21,864 nt of DNA from Collinsella aerofaciens (GTDB lineage: Bacteria > Actinomycetota > Coriobacteriia > Coriobacteriales > Coriobacteriaceae): positions 1 to 21,864 of the forward strand of contig NZ_JAQLFP010000010.1 in the NCBI RefSeq assembly GCF_028207065.1, given 5' to 3'. Position numbers and translations under genes: made by a program. Within the stretch, counting starts at the first letter, position 1; each line of letters begins with the position of its first letter. The notes under the pieces are model-generated. The model was not told where the DNA came from, searched no databases, and was given only the letters and a program-made list of their open reading frames with translations. This document shows, piece after piece, positions 1 through 7,875 of this stretch.

Positions 1-30
1 GGAAGGCTTCGCCTTCCGGGCCCTTTTTCT
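1..30 (+). terminator. Rho-independent terminator of a gene left of the window
   Basis: A 7-bp perfect stem (GGAAGGC / GCCTTCC) with a TTC loop is followed by GGGCC and a run of five T. The T run on the plus strand implies termination of a plus-strand transcript entering from outside the window. The parent gene is not visible. Confidence 0.6.
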
Positions 31-384
31 GTGTCAATGCCGGCACACGGCAAAACACGCACCCATTTCTTTACCAAAAGCGCGAAATCCACCTTTCGAG
101 GCCCAAAAATAAAGTCCCAAGCGCTAAAAGTGTTCGCCCGATGGCGAAACCACACCTTACCCGACGCTGCTAAATCGTTTTAGCAAGAGCTAGATCGACC
201 GCGTTTTCGGAAGTATGCGGCAAATTCTGAGACCTCCGAGCACACCCCGTTTTTTCGCAACAAAATGCCTGATAAACTGGCCTCAAAAGCCAGGTCTGCT
301 CACAGGGTTCAGATTTTGCCGCATACTTCCGAATTGACGCTGGCATCGCACGGTCCAAAAGCACATTTCGACCAGGAGGATATC
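31..384. other. Non-coding stretch before the first gene
   Basis: I see no credible gene here. Apart from the inverted repeat at 206-333 it contains one small hairpin at 168-185 (TGCTAAA / TTTAGCA, loop TCGT) without a T run. Short open frames on both strands arise only from the repeat arms, both of which happen to encode LPHTSE. Confidence 0.5.
206..333. repeat. Long inverted repeat with 25-nt arms (24/25 matching)
   Basis: The left arm (206-230) and right arm (309-333) are reverse complements with a single mismatch; the core is TATGCGGCAAA / TTTGCCGCATA. Weaker complementarity continues about 10 nt inward (7 of 11 positions). The 78-nt interior holds a small hairpin, CTGGC-loop-GCCAG (about 278-294). 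The repeat ends about 50 nt before the ATG at 385, so it occupies the promoter/leader of that gene. It could be a regulatory site, an RNA stem in the leader, or a small repeat family inserted as an inverted pair. No target-site duplication or transposase was seen. Confidence 0.75.
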
Positions 385-1458
385 ATGGACCTGACGCTAT
401 GCGGTCAATCCGCTTTTTACTATCACCGTATCCCGCCGCAGGTATTAGGGCTTTACCCCGCCATTAGCCTTGGCAATATGGATCGCAGATGTTGCGGCCT
501 CGGAAGTCATGCAGTTGTAAAAGACCTGCTTCATGCACCGCTTCACAGGCTTGTATTCACTCGAGCACAATCCGGGTCGCGAAGCCTGTTTAAATCGCAC
601 CTCCTGACCCAAGAGCCGCCTCCCGGGTCGTTTAGGCAAACTGAACATGGATTTGATGTCACGTCGCCCGAGTTTACGCTGCTCAGCCTTGCTACGCAGG
701 TCTCACGCAACCAGTTACTCATGGCTTGCTACGAGATGTGCGGCTCCTTTGCAGTGTTTACGCCCTGCGAGCGAACGCAACAACAACTCGATGAAGCCAT
801 TTCGCTTAAGCTCATTCCACCCAACTGCGGTTGGGAGCGTGTTGTCGACACCAAGGGCAATGACACCAATTTGTGGAAGCGCCCGCCGCTCCTCAGCGCG
901 GCGGATATCGCCGCGTTCGCCAAGCAGGCTGCAGGCCTGCGCGGCGTTAAACAACTGCGCTGGGCGGCCGAGCACATGACGGGGCAGACCGCCTCGCCCT
1001 TCGAAGTACAGACCTCCATACTTGTCTCGCTCCCCCGCAACGAGGGCGGCATGGGTATCAACATCGCAAACAACGTGCGCATCCCACTCAGCGACGCCGC
1101 GCGCTCACTGTATGACAAAACCTGCTGCTACGCCGATATCCTCATCGAGAGCAACACCGACAGCATGGGCGTCATCTTGGAATGCCAAGGCCGCTCCGCC
1201 CACGATGGCGAAGCCGCAAGTCTCTCCGATGCCGAGCGCACCACCGCCCTCACAAGCATGGGCTATGACGTTATCCAGATAACCTATGAGCAAATCAAAG
1301 ACACGAAGAGCTTTAACAACATCGCCGAACTCATCCATAAAAAGGCAGGGCTCCCCTACATCCCAAAGACCGATCAGGAACGCACCACCGAAGATGCCCT
1401 GCGGCGGGAGCTATTGGTCGATTGGGATGAGCTGTTCGCCGTCAAGCCGGCCAGCTAG
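385..1458 (+). CDS. PD-(D/E)XK (DUF559/Vsr-like) protein with AbiEi-like N-terminal region
   Basis: The product has 357 residues. The start at 385 was chosen because AGGAGGA (374-380) lies 4 nt upstream; the frame is open back to 265 but only through the inverted repeat. The C-terminal part resembles the DUF559/very-short-patch-repair endonuclease fold: SPFE with Glu207 in a first helix, YADILIES with Asp251, a strand ending in LECQG (Glu266, Gln268), then DAERTTAL and MGYDVIQITYEQ. The usual Lys of D-(D/E)XK is Gln here. The N-terminal 150 residues contain VTSPEFTLLSLA and CYEMCGSFAV, which resemble AbiEi-type and related Coriobacteriia proteins. Function is unknown; a DNA-binding or nuclease role, perhaps defence related, is inference. 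It ends tail to tail with the next gene. Confidence 0.6.
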   Translation: MDLTLCGQSAFYYHRIPPQVLGLYPAISLGNMDRRCCGLGSHAVVKDLLHAPLHRLVFTRAQSGSRSLFKSHLLTQEPPPGSFRQTEHGFDVTSPEFTLLSLATQVSRNQLLMACYEMCGSFAVFTPCERTQQQLDEAISLKLIPPNCGWERVVDTKGNDTNLWKRPPLLSAADIAAFAKQAAGLRGVKQLRWAAEHMTGQTASPFEVQTSILVSLPRNEGGMGINIANNVRIPLSDAARSLYDKTCCYADILIESNTDSMGVILECQGRSAHDGEAASLSDAERTTALTSMGYDVIQITYEQIKDTKSFNNIAELIHKKAGLPYIPKTDQERTTEDALRRELLVDWDELFAVKPAS

Positions 1459-2303
1459 CAGCTAGCGATCAGGGGGACTGTGGGAACGTCAGAAGCAGCA
1501 ACGCGAGTCGCAAAGCCCACCTCGGTCAGCTCGATGACCTCGTTAAACGTTGCATCGAAAAACTCCTCAGTTAGCAGGCGGTATGGCGGATGATCGGGCT
1601 CACCGGGGTTTTCGCGCACAATCTCGTGCATAACGCCGATGGTCTTGAGCACATACTCCTTATGGATGGGATACTGCCCAAAACGCGTCGCCGCAGTATA
1701 CAGACGATCGGTCGCACGCGGGATGGAAACAATGCCGAGCGTCTTACCAAACCAGTCAAAGTCACCTTGCTTTTTAATGCGGAATTCCTCGCACGGCTTG
1801 CCGCCGTGCGCCTCCAGGTACTGATTCACGCGCGTATTCCATACGGTATCGGCCACCAGATGTGACCAGACGCCCAGCGTTAAATCGAGCAACGACTGCG
1901 CCACATCTTCGGACGCAAGCGAGAACTCACAGGCGCCGGGACCGACAACCGGCTCGGCATCCCTGTAGCGCTGGGGATAGTGCACGCGATTCAGTCGCTC
2001 GCGTTCCTCGATAATCGAGGTCGCCGCGGCCGGAGCACCGGTGGGCAAACTTTTAAGCAACGGTGCCACATAGGTATCCCAGAACTCATGCTCACGAGGC
2101 TTAGGGATAGGCTCGGGCTTGGCAAAGTGCGTAATGCGGTACGGGATGGGATCGGCAATGCCGGGAACCATATAGCCCACAAAAATGTCCGGAACCACGC
2201 AGCCAAACAAAAAGGCATTGCGGTCGCGCACGCTATTGGCTAGCGCACCGGTGCGCTCCAGCAAACGCTCCGTCTGAGCGATATGAATGTTCCAGCTTGG
2301 CAT
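1455..2303 (-). CDS. Zinc-dependent phospholipase C family protein
   Basis: The product is about 282 residues and starts MPSWNIH. It has the arrangement typical of the zinc-dependent phospholipase C/S1-P1 nuclease-like family: His near the N-terminus (WNIH), an Asp after a hydrophobic strand (GCVVPDIFVGY), and a central helix WSHLVADTVWN with His and Asp in metal-ligand positions. No signal peptide is visible, so a cytoplasmic location is likely and phospholipase activity is only inferred from the family. The start at 2303 is preferred because the family begins at MPSWN and GGGGGTGG lies just upstream; an ATG four codons earlier (2315) is an alternative. The stop codon overlaps the convergent gene's stop in the shared palindrome CTAG (1455-1458). 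Confidence 0.65.
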   Translation of the reverse strand: MPSWNIHIAQTERLLERTGALANSVRDRNAFLFGCVVPDIFVGYMVPGIADPIPYRITHFAKPEPIPKPREHEFWDTYVAPLLKSLPTGAPAAATSIIEERERLNRVHYPQRYRDAEPVVGPGACEFSLASEDVAQSLLDLTLGVWSHLVADTVWNTRVNQYLEAHGGKPCEEFRIKKQGDFDWFGKTLGIVSIPRATDRLYTAATRFGQYPIHKEYVLKTIGVMHEIVRENPGEPDHPPYRLLTEEFFDATFNEVIELTEVGFATRVAASDVPTVPLIASC

Positions 2304-2337
2304 AGCCACCCCCATAAAAACCTGGATAACTATACCA

Positions 2338-2362
2338 TCACGGCAAAGCCGCGCGGGCGGCT
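2338..2362 (-). terminator. Possible terminator after the metal-transporter operon
   Basis: Read on the minus strand, AGCCGC-CCGC-GCGGCT forms a 6-bp GC stem (2347-2362) followed by a short TTTGCCG. It lies 20 nt past the stop of the ATPase gene, where a terminator is expected, but the T run is poor. Confidence 0.35.
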
Positions 2363-2382
2363 ACGCACGCTCTACGCAGCAA

Positions 2383-3150
2383 CTATTCCGCAGCACCGCT
2401 CTCGGTTCCATACGACGACACCGGCGCCTCGACCACATGGTGATATCGATCGATATAGATGGCGCGGGCACCCAGGCGCCGCACCAAATCCTGATGATGC
2501 GTACTCATCAAAACCGTCTTACCGGCAGCAACGTAGGCCAGCAAAAAGTTGACTACGATGTCGCACGAGTCCTCATCGAGCCCGTTGGTGGGCTCATCGA
2601 GCACTAGGATATCGGGGTTCATCGATACGACCGCCGCCAGCGCAACGCGCTTCTTTTGCCCGCCCGAAAGCTGATAGGGCGAGGCATCGACCAGATCGGC
2701 AACCTGGAACAGCTCCATGGCATCGCGGACGCGGCGCTCGAGCTCGTCTGTCGGCAGCCCCATCTGCGCGGGACCAAAAGCAACTTCCTCGCCCACCGTG
2801 GCACAGAACAGCTGGGCGTCGGCATTCTGGAACACAAAGCCCACGCGCTGATGAAAACGCTGAGCGGCTGCGGAATCCTTGAGATATGCCGCATCGACCA
2901 CGCGCCCATCGAACAGGTACGCACCCGCGTCCGTAAGCTCAAGGCCGTTAATAAGGCGCATGATCGTCGTCTTGCCACAACCGTTAGGACCAAGCAGGGC
3001 AACGAGTTCACCACGATCGACCTGCAGCGAAACGCCGTCGACCACCGTATGCCCCGTATATGAGAACACCACGTTGCGCAGCTCGATGAGCGGCGCGGCC
3101 TCGCCGCCCGCACCGTTCGTGCCCGCCGCACTATTCATATCGATCGTCAA
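2383..3150 (-). CDS. cbiO: Energy-coupling factor ABC transporter ATPase (CbiO/NikO type)
   Basis: ATP-hydrolysing subunit of an ECF metal importer, acting on the cytoplasmic face of the CbiM/CbiQ membrane pair. All ABC motifs are intact: Walker A GPNGCGKTT, Q-loop (VFQNADAQLFCATV), signature LSGGQKKRVALA, Walker B ILVLDEPTNGLD and the H-loop STHH. The protein is about 255 residues. The start is uncertain: TTG at 3150 has the purine-rich AGGGAAGGG 7 nt upstream, while ATGs at 3174 and 3138 lack a well-placed ribosome-binding site; the frame extends to 3300 but would then overlap cbiQ by about 100 nt. It is the last gene of the cbiM-cbiQ-cbiO operon. The N-terminal tail before LIELRNVVFSYTG is Gly/Ala-rich and not conserved in the family. 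Confidence 0.85.
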   Translation of the reverse strand: MTIDMNSAAGTNGAGGEAAPLIELRNVVFSYTGHTVVDGVSLQVDRGELVALLGPNGCGKTTIMRLINGLELTDAGAYLFDGRVVDAAYLKDSAAAQRFHQRVGFVFQNADAQLFCATVGEEVAFGPAQMGLPTDELERRVRDAMELFQVADLVDASPYQLSGGQKKRVALAAVVSMNPDILVLDEPTNGLDEDSCDIVVNFLLAYVAAGKTVLMSTHHQDLVRRLGARAIYIDRYHHVVEAPVSSYGTESGAAE

Positions 3151-3196
3151 AACGTCGCCCTTCCCTATTTGCATCCCCAGCAAGAACCAGCAGCGC

Positions 3197-4039
3197 CTAC
3201 AGCACGGCGCACAACACTGCCAGCAGTGCCACGCCGGCCGCATAGACCGCATCGCGCCAGCCAAACCCGGCGCGCGCGGGCGCCGGATACGCACCGGCAA
3301 AGCCGCGGCAAAGCATAGCCTCGTCCATCGCGTGGCTACATTCCATCGCCTTGATAAACGTCATGCCCATGATACCCGCGATCGAATCGGTACGCGAAAA
3401 ACCCGCAGGCGCACGACCCACACTGCGCAGCATGACCGATTCGGTCAGATCGTGCGCCGTGCGTCCCAGCACCTCGATGTGCTTGAGCGCCATATCAAAC
3501 GTAAAGATGACCTCGTCGGGCAGCTGTAGCGTCTTGAGCGCCGCCGACATGCGGCTCCAGGTGAGCGTCCACGAAACGCCCAGCACGAACGACACGTTAA
3601 TGAACGTCTTGAGCGCGATCTTGAGCATGGCGCCCGCGGCAGAAGCGCCCAGCAGCAGGGCAGGCAGTGCCAGAACCACCGCAAGCCCCGTGGCGCCGAG
3701 CGCCGGTACAAAGGTCGCACGCAGCCCGCGTACGGGGCGCACGGCAACGAGCACCAGCGCGATGGCCGCCATCAACATGAGGTACAGCGGGCTCTGCGTC
3801 AGACACACGCACAGGACGCAAACGAACATCCCCACCAGGCGCACCGGAGCCGAAACGCAAGAAAGGGCGCGGTCGACCATCGACCCGCCCTCGTGCGCGC
3901 CTCCACCCAGGCGAACCCGCTCAAGCAGGCTCGCCAGGTGCAGGACATTCTTTTGCATCACACGATGCCGAGCCCCCGCGGGCTCGTAACGCTCCTCGGC
4001 CGCAAGCCAACTAGGCAGCTCGGCTATTGCCATGAGCAC
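3197..4039 (-). CDS. cbiQ: ECF transporter T-component (CbiQ/NikQ)
   Basis: Transmembrane scaffold coupling the ATPase to the substrate-binding CbiM/NikM. The 280-residue protein has several hydrophobic helices between about residues 65 and 150 and one at the C-terminus. It carries the T-component coupling-helix signature EAMLCRGF, followed by a second short Arg/Gly-containing segment. The GTG start at 4039 is supported by AAGGA 5 nt upstream; ATG at 4033 is the alternative. It overlaps the 3' end of cbiM by 29 nt, a sign of translational coupling. The cytoplasmic N-terminus (about 60 residues, LPSWLAAEERYEPAG) is longer than in minimal CbiQ proteins. Confidence 0.85.
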   Translation of the reverse strand: MLMAIAELPSWLAAEERYEPAGARHRVMQKNVLHLASLLERVRLGGGAHEGGSMVDRALSCVSAPVRLVGMFVCVLCVCLTQSPLYLMLMAAIALVLVAVRPVRGLRATFVPALGATGLAVVLALPALLLGASAAGAMLKIALKTFINVSFVLGVSWTLTWSRMSAALKTLQLPDEVIFTFDMALKHIEVLGRTAHDLTESVMLRSVGRAPAGFSRTDSIAGIMGMTFIKAMECSHAMDEAMLCRGFAGAYPAPARAGFGWRDAVYAAGVALLAVLCAVL

Positions 4040-5093
4040 CGCTTTCCTTGACCGTCAGCGAGACCAGGCGGAATGTGATGGTGAGCACCGCCACGCCAAT
4101 CACGCCCGAAAGAATATACATCGCAGCCTGGCCGGCAAAGCCAAGGCCCTGCTCCTCGGAATAGGCCTGCAGGTAATCACCCGTAGGTAGAGCGTCGGCA
4201 AAGGTCGGGGTATCGAGGCCGACCGAAGCCTGCAGGCTGTCGTCGCCAGCCTCCTGAACGGCGGTCGCGGCGCCCTCGGCGTCCCACTCACCCCAGGCGT
4301 CACCGGTGGCGAGCAAGCCGAGCGGCGTAGCCACGACAAGCACGGCGACCAGAATGAGCGTGGGAATCAGGGAAGTCTTCTTGGCGGTACCATCGGCGGC
4401 AAGCTGGCCATCGGCGGCTTCGGGGCCGACGATAATGCTCGGCGCCGTCTTCTTAATGAAGCCGTAGATGGCGGCCGTCGCCACGCCCTCGATCACGCCG
4501 GCAACCAGCATATGCGGGATCAACATGGCCGGAATAGCCACGGACAGCGGGAAGGGGCAGTACAGAGGGGCGCCCGAAGCGTTGGTGAAGAGCATCGGCT
4601 GAATACCAAACTCGATTGCCGCGCACAGGGCCGCCAGGCACAGGCCGACCCAACCGCTCACGATGGCAGAAACCGAGGTGCCCCAGCTCTTGTCGTGCAG
4701 ACGGCTGTTGAGCGCACGGAACACGATAGCAGCGACAAACGGCAGCACAAAGGCCATGTTAAAGCAGTTGGCGCCAAACGACAGAACGCCGCCGTCGCCA
4801 AACAGCAGCGCCTGCAGCGCCAGCGCGACCGAGACAGCGATAGCCGCGGCCTCGGGGCCCAGCAGCAGCGCGATGAGTGCGCCGCCGACGGCGTGACCAG
4901 TGGTGCCGCCGGGCAGCGGCACGTTGAACATCATGAGCAAAAAGGAGAACGCAGCGCAAATACCCAGAAAGGCCATATGCTCGCGATCGAGCGTGGCGCG
5001 CACTTTCTTGATGCAGTGAACCCATACGGGCACCATCGCCACCGCCATAACGGCATCGGTCTGCGGGGACAGGTAGTTATCTGGAATGTGCAT
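4011..5093 (-). CDS. cbiM: ECF metal transporter substrate-binding protein CbiM/NikM fused to a PDGLE (CbiN/NikN) domain
   Basis: Membrane component that binds and conducts Co2+ or Ni2+. It starts MHIPDNYLSP: the N-terminal Met-His2 amino group and imidazole form the metal site in this family, and the IPD-x-YLSP form resembles nickel-type NikM more than MHIPEGFL of CbiM. GGTTGHAVGGALIALLLGP and FGANCFNMAFVLP are the conserved core. After about residue 235, a linker, a TM segment with ATPLGLLATGDAWGEW, an extracytoplasmic loop and a final TM helix form the PDGLE/NikN domain that is a separate protein in many operons. First gene of the operon, with a NikR-like palindrome 58 nt upstream of its start. 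Assignment to nickel rather than cobalt is inference. Confidence 0.85.
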   Translation of the reverse strand: MHIPDNYLSPQTDAVMAVAMVPVWVHCIKKVRATLDREHMAFLGICAAFSFLLMMFNVPLPGGTTGHAVGGALIALLLGPEAAAIAVSVALALQALLFGDGGVLSFGANCFNMAFVLPFVAAIVFRALNSRLHDKSWGTSVSAIVSGWVGLCLAALCAAIEFGIQPMLFTNASGAPLYCPFPLSVAIPAMLIPHMLVAGVIEGVATAAIYGFIKKTAPSIIVGPEAADGQLAADGTAKKTSLIPTLILVAVLVVATPLGLLATGDAWGEWDAEGAATAVQEAGDDSLQASVGLDTPTFADALPTGDYLQAYSEEQGLGFAGQAAMYILSGVIGVAVLTITFRLVSLTVKESGAHGNSRAA

Positions 5094-5150
5094 ATACGCC
5101 TCCCGGTTGCCGGCACATGGGATTGCAGCGCCGCTTGAACCATTTCATCA

Positions 5151-5178
5151 GTGTTACGAGCTAGATGATTCGTAACAC
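5151..5178 (-). promoter_or_regulatory. NikR-type operator upstream of the nickel/cobalt transporter operon
   Basis: A perfect 9-bp dyad, GTGTTACGA (5151-5159) and TCGTAACAC (5170-5178), spans 28 bp, giving GTGTTAC-N14-GTAACAC. NikR operators have this total span (E. coli: GTATGA-N16-TCATAC), and GTGTTAC-type half sites are known from other bacteria. A possible minus-strand -10 (TATCAT, 5189-5194) lies just upstream, so bound repressor would cover the start of transcription. No nikR gene is in the window. Confidence 0.65.
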
Positions 5179-5192
5179 GCCGCAGGCTATGA

Positions 5193-5230
5193 TAGCAAAA
5201 CGGCGCGCCGCCACAAAAGCAGCACGCCGT
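5193..5230 (-). terminator. Terminator of the pheST operon
   Basis: On the minus strand a 12-bp stem (5219-5230 with 5200-5211, including two G:U pairs) closes a loop TTTTGTG and is followed by TTTTGCT. It lies about 110 nt downstream of the pheT stop and just before the transporter operon's operator, separating the two transcripts. Confidence 0.65.
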
Positions 5231-5337
5231 TATGTAATGCGCATGTCATATATGCAGGCTCAGCGATGCGTTATACCGAGCATAGCAGTCACGCAGGATC
5301 GGCAGCAGCCACCGCTGACCTATACCCATCGCAAGCC

Positions 5338-7791
5338 CTAGCCGCGGACCTCGCCGTTTACGCCTTTGCATACCTTGGTGACAATCTTCTGGTGCGCTTT
5401 CTCGACCTCTTCGCTGGTGAGCGTGTGGTCGTCGGAGCGATACGTAAGCGCAAAGGCCATGGACTTTTTGCCCGCTCCGATGCGGATGGGATCGCGGTAG
5501 ACGTCGAACAGGCGCACGCCCTCGAGCAACTTACCGCCGGCGCTCGTAATGCGGCGCTCAAGATCCTCACAGGTCACGGCATTGTCGACCACAATGGCAA
5601 GGTCGTGCTCAACGGCCGGGTACTGCGAGAACTCGCGATAGTTCTCCTGGTTGCGGGCGCCCTTGATCAGCTTGTCCAAGTCGAGCTCAAAGGCAACGAC
5701 GACCTCATCGATGCCCATCGCTTCGCGCGCCTCGGGGTGAATCTCGCCGACCCAGCCCAGCACGGTTCCGCCGGACAGAACCTCGGCCGCACGACCCGGC
5801 TGCAAGAAAGCGTAGCCCTCGCCCTCGACGGGACGGAAGCGAACCTTCTCGATGCGCAGCTGGGCGAGCAGCTCCTCGACAATGCCCTTGCCAAAGAAGA
5901 AGCGCAGCTTACGGTACTTCATGTTCCAGGACTGCTCGCTCCACTGGCCCGAGAGCACACCCGCCACGGACTTGGTCTCCTTGGGCAGGCTGGCGTTCTC
6001 GCGACCGTGGAACAGGCTGCCGACCTCGTACAGGTGCACGTTGGGCGTACCGTGCGCCTCGTTGTAGGCCACGGACTGCAGCAGGCCCGGCAGCAGCGAA
6101 CGACGCATCTCGGTCTGCTCGGCCACCAGCGGGTTCATGAGCACCACGGGGCAACCGCGGCCCTCGGTGGACATACCGATCTTCTCCAGGTCGCCCGGGG
6201 CGGCAAAGCCAAAAGTCGTGGTCTCGTTGAGGCCGCAGGCGCGCAGGATCTCACCGACCTTACGGGTGAGCTTCTGCTCGCGGGTCAGGCCGCCGATGTG
6301 GTTCTTGGCAGCCGGGATGGTCGCCGTCACGCGGCCCATGCCCCACAGGCGCAGGACCTCCTCGATCAGATCGATCTCGCGCGGCAGGTCGGGGCGGAAG
6401 CTCGGCGGAGTGACCATAAAGTCCTCGCCGTCACGCTCGACGGTGCAGCCCAGGCGGGTGAGCGAACGCTCGATAAAGTCGGGCTCGATGTCGGCACCGC
6501 AGATGGCGTGCACGCGGGCCAGGCGCAGCTTGATGCTGTCGATGGTCTTGGGCGCGGGGAAAACGTCGACATAGCCGGGAGCAACCTCGCCGCCGGCGAT
6601 CTCCTCGATGAGCGCGCAGGTAACGTTGGCGACATCCACGCAGCCGGTCTCGTCGACCTGGCGCTCAAAGCGAATGGAGGCGTCGGAGATCAGCGACAGA
6701 TCGCGGCTGGTGTGCGAGGTGCGGCCGGCGTTAAAGCAGGCGCTCTCGACCATCACGTCGACGGTGTCGTCCTCGATCTCGGAATCCATGCCGCCCATAA
6801 CGCCGGCCAGCGCCACGGGGCGCTCGCCGTCGGTGATGAGGCCCATGCCGGCGTCGAGCACGCGCTCCTCGCCATCGAGCGTCGTAAACTTCTCGTCCTG
6901 CTGGGCGGCGCGAACCACCACGCGGCGGTGGCCGTCGCGCTCGGCAAAGGTAGACAGGTCAAAGGCATGCAGCGGCTGACCGGTGAGCATCATCACGTAG
7001 TTGGTGATGTCGACGATGTTGTTGTGCGGGCGCACGCCCAGGGCGTTGAGGCGCTTGACCATCCAGTCGGGCGACGGGCCGACCTTCACGTTACGCACGA
7101 TGCGGGCGACGTAGCGGTCGCACAGGCCCTCGTCGGCGATCTCGACGGAAAGCTCGTCGTCGGTCGCGCGGCCGGTCTCCGCCTTGATGGCGGGCAGCTC
7201 AACGTGGAAATCGCGGTCGAAGATGGCGCCGGTCTCGCGGGCCATGCCGATCATGGACAGGCAATCGGGACGGTTGGGCGTGATCTCGCAGTCGAGCACG
7301 GTGTCGCTCGAGCCCACATACTCGGCAAACGGCATGCCGCAGGGCGTATCCTCGGGCAGGATCATGATGCCGGAGTGGTCGCCGCCCAGGCCGAGCTCGC
7401 GTGCGGAGCAGTTCATGCCCATGGACACGACGCCGCGAAGCTTGCTCTTCTTGATCTTGACGTCGCCGGGCAGAACTGCGCCGATCATGGCCGTGACGAT
7501 GTGGTCGCCGGCCTCGAAGTTCTGCGCGCCGCAGACGATCTGCAGCGGAGCGGGATTGCCGTCAGCGTCGAGGTTCTTGTCACCCACGTCGACCGAGCAC
7601 ACATACATATGGTCGCTATCGGGGTGCGGGGTCTTGGTGAGCACCTTGGAGGTCACCACGTGGTCGAAGGATTCTCCCACGGTGTCAATCGCCTCGACCT
7701 CGGTGCCGGTACGGATATATTCGTCCGAAAGAGTCTTGGGATCCTCCGGAATATCGATCATGGTCTTGAGCCAGTCGTAAGAAACACGCAT
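5338..7791 (-). CDS. pheT: Phenylalanine--tRNA ligase beta subunit
   Basis: Forms the (alpha-beta)2 enzyme with PheS, charging tRNA-Phe in the cytoplasm. The 817 residues match the usual bacterial length. It starts MRVSYDWLK. The order of domains is: EMAP/OB-fold tRNA-binding domain at about 42-155 (HPDSDHMYVCSVDVG, CGAQN, LRGVVSMGMNCSARELG), B3/B4 editing region, B5 domain at about 417-487 (ending FRPDLPREIDLIEEVLRLWG), catalytic-like core, and the C-terminal FDX-ACB anticodon-binding domain from about 724 (YPAVEHDLAIVVD). AAGGAG 7 nt upstream supports the ATG at 7791. It lies 184 nt downstream of pheS in the same operon, an unusually long gap. Confidence 0.97.
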   Translation of the reverse strand: MRVSYDWLKTMIDIPEDPKTLSDEYIRTGTEVEAIDTVGESFDHVVTSKVLTKTPHPDSDHMYVCSVDVGDKNLDADGNPAPLQIVCGAQNFEAGDHIVTAMIGAVLPGDVKIKKSKLRGVVSMGMNCSARELGLGGDHSGIMILPEDTPCGMPFAEYVGSSDTVLDCEITPNRPDCLSMIGMARETGAIFDRDFHVELPAIKAETGRATDDELSVEIADEGLCDRYVARIVRNVKVGPSPDWMVKRLNALGVRPHNNIVDITNYVMMLTGQPLHAFDLSTFAERDGHRRVVVRAAQQDEKFTTLDGEERVLDAGMGLITDGERPVALAGVMGGMDSEIEDDTVDVMVESACFNAGRTSHTSRDLSLISDASIRFERQVDETGCVDVANVTCALIEEIAGGEVAPGYVDVFPAPKTIDSIKLRLARVHAICGADIEPDFIERSLTRLGCTVERDGEDFMVTPPSFRPDLPREIDLIEEVLRLWGMGRVTATIPAAKNHIGGLTREQKLTRKVGEILRACGLNETTTFGFAAPGDLEKIGMSTEGRGCPVVLMNPLVAEQTEMRRSLLPGLLQSVAYNEAHGTPNVHLYEVGSLFHGRENASLPKETKSVAGVLSGQWSEQSWNMKYRKLRFFFGKGIVEELLAQLRIEKVRFRPVEGEGYAFLQPGRAAEVLSGGTVLGWVGEIHPEAREAMGIDEVVVAFELDLDKLIKGARNQENYREFSQYPAVEHDLAIVVDNAVTCEDLERRITSAGGKLLEGVRLFDVYRDPIRIGAGKKSMAFALTYRSDDHTLTSEEVEKAHQKIVTKVCKGVNGEVRG

Positions 7792-7875
7792 CTAGCTCTC
7801 CTTTCATACTGAAAGCCTGCGAAGAGATGCAGGTGGAAACTTCAACTTTGTGAACATTCCTTACAAAGCGAGGGT

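Noticed and set aside
265..384. N-terminal extension of the PD-(D/E)XK-like gene to 265
   Set aside because: The extra 40 codons run through the inverted repeat and lack a ribosome-binding site; AGGAGGA lies just before the ATG at 385.
3150..3300. Start of cbiO at 3300
   Set aside because: It would overlap cbiQ by about 100 nt and add a Cys/Arg-rich segment that is just cbiQ read in another frame.
5094..5337. Cobalamin or NiCo riboswitch before cbiM
   Set aside because: No B12-box-like sequence or four-helix NiCo motif was seen; the space is taken by the pheT terminator and the NikR-like palindrome.
5266..7812. 848-codon open frame on the plus strand opposite pheT
   Set aside because: It is a complete antisense shadow of pheT. 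Its translation is rich in Gly-Val-Ala-Asp-His without domain structure, a usual effect of high GC third positions in the real gene.
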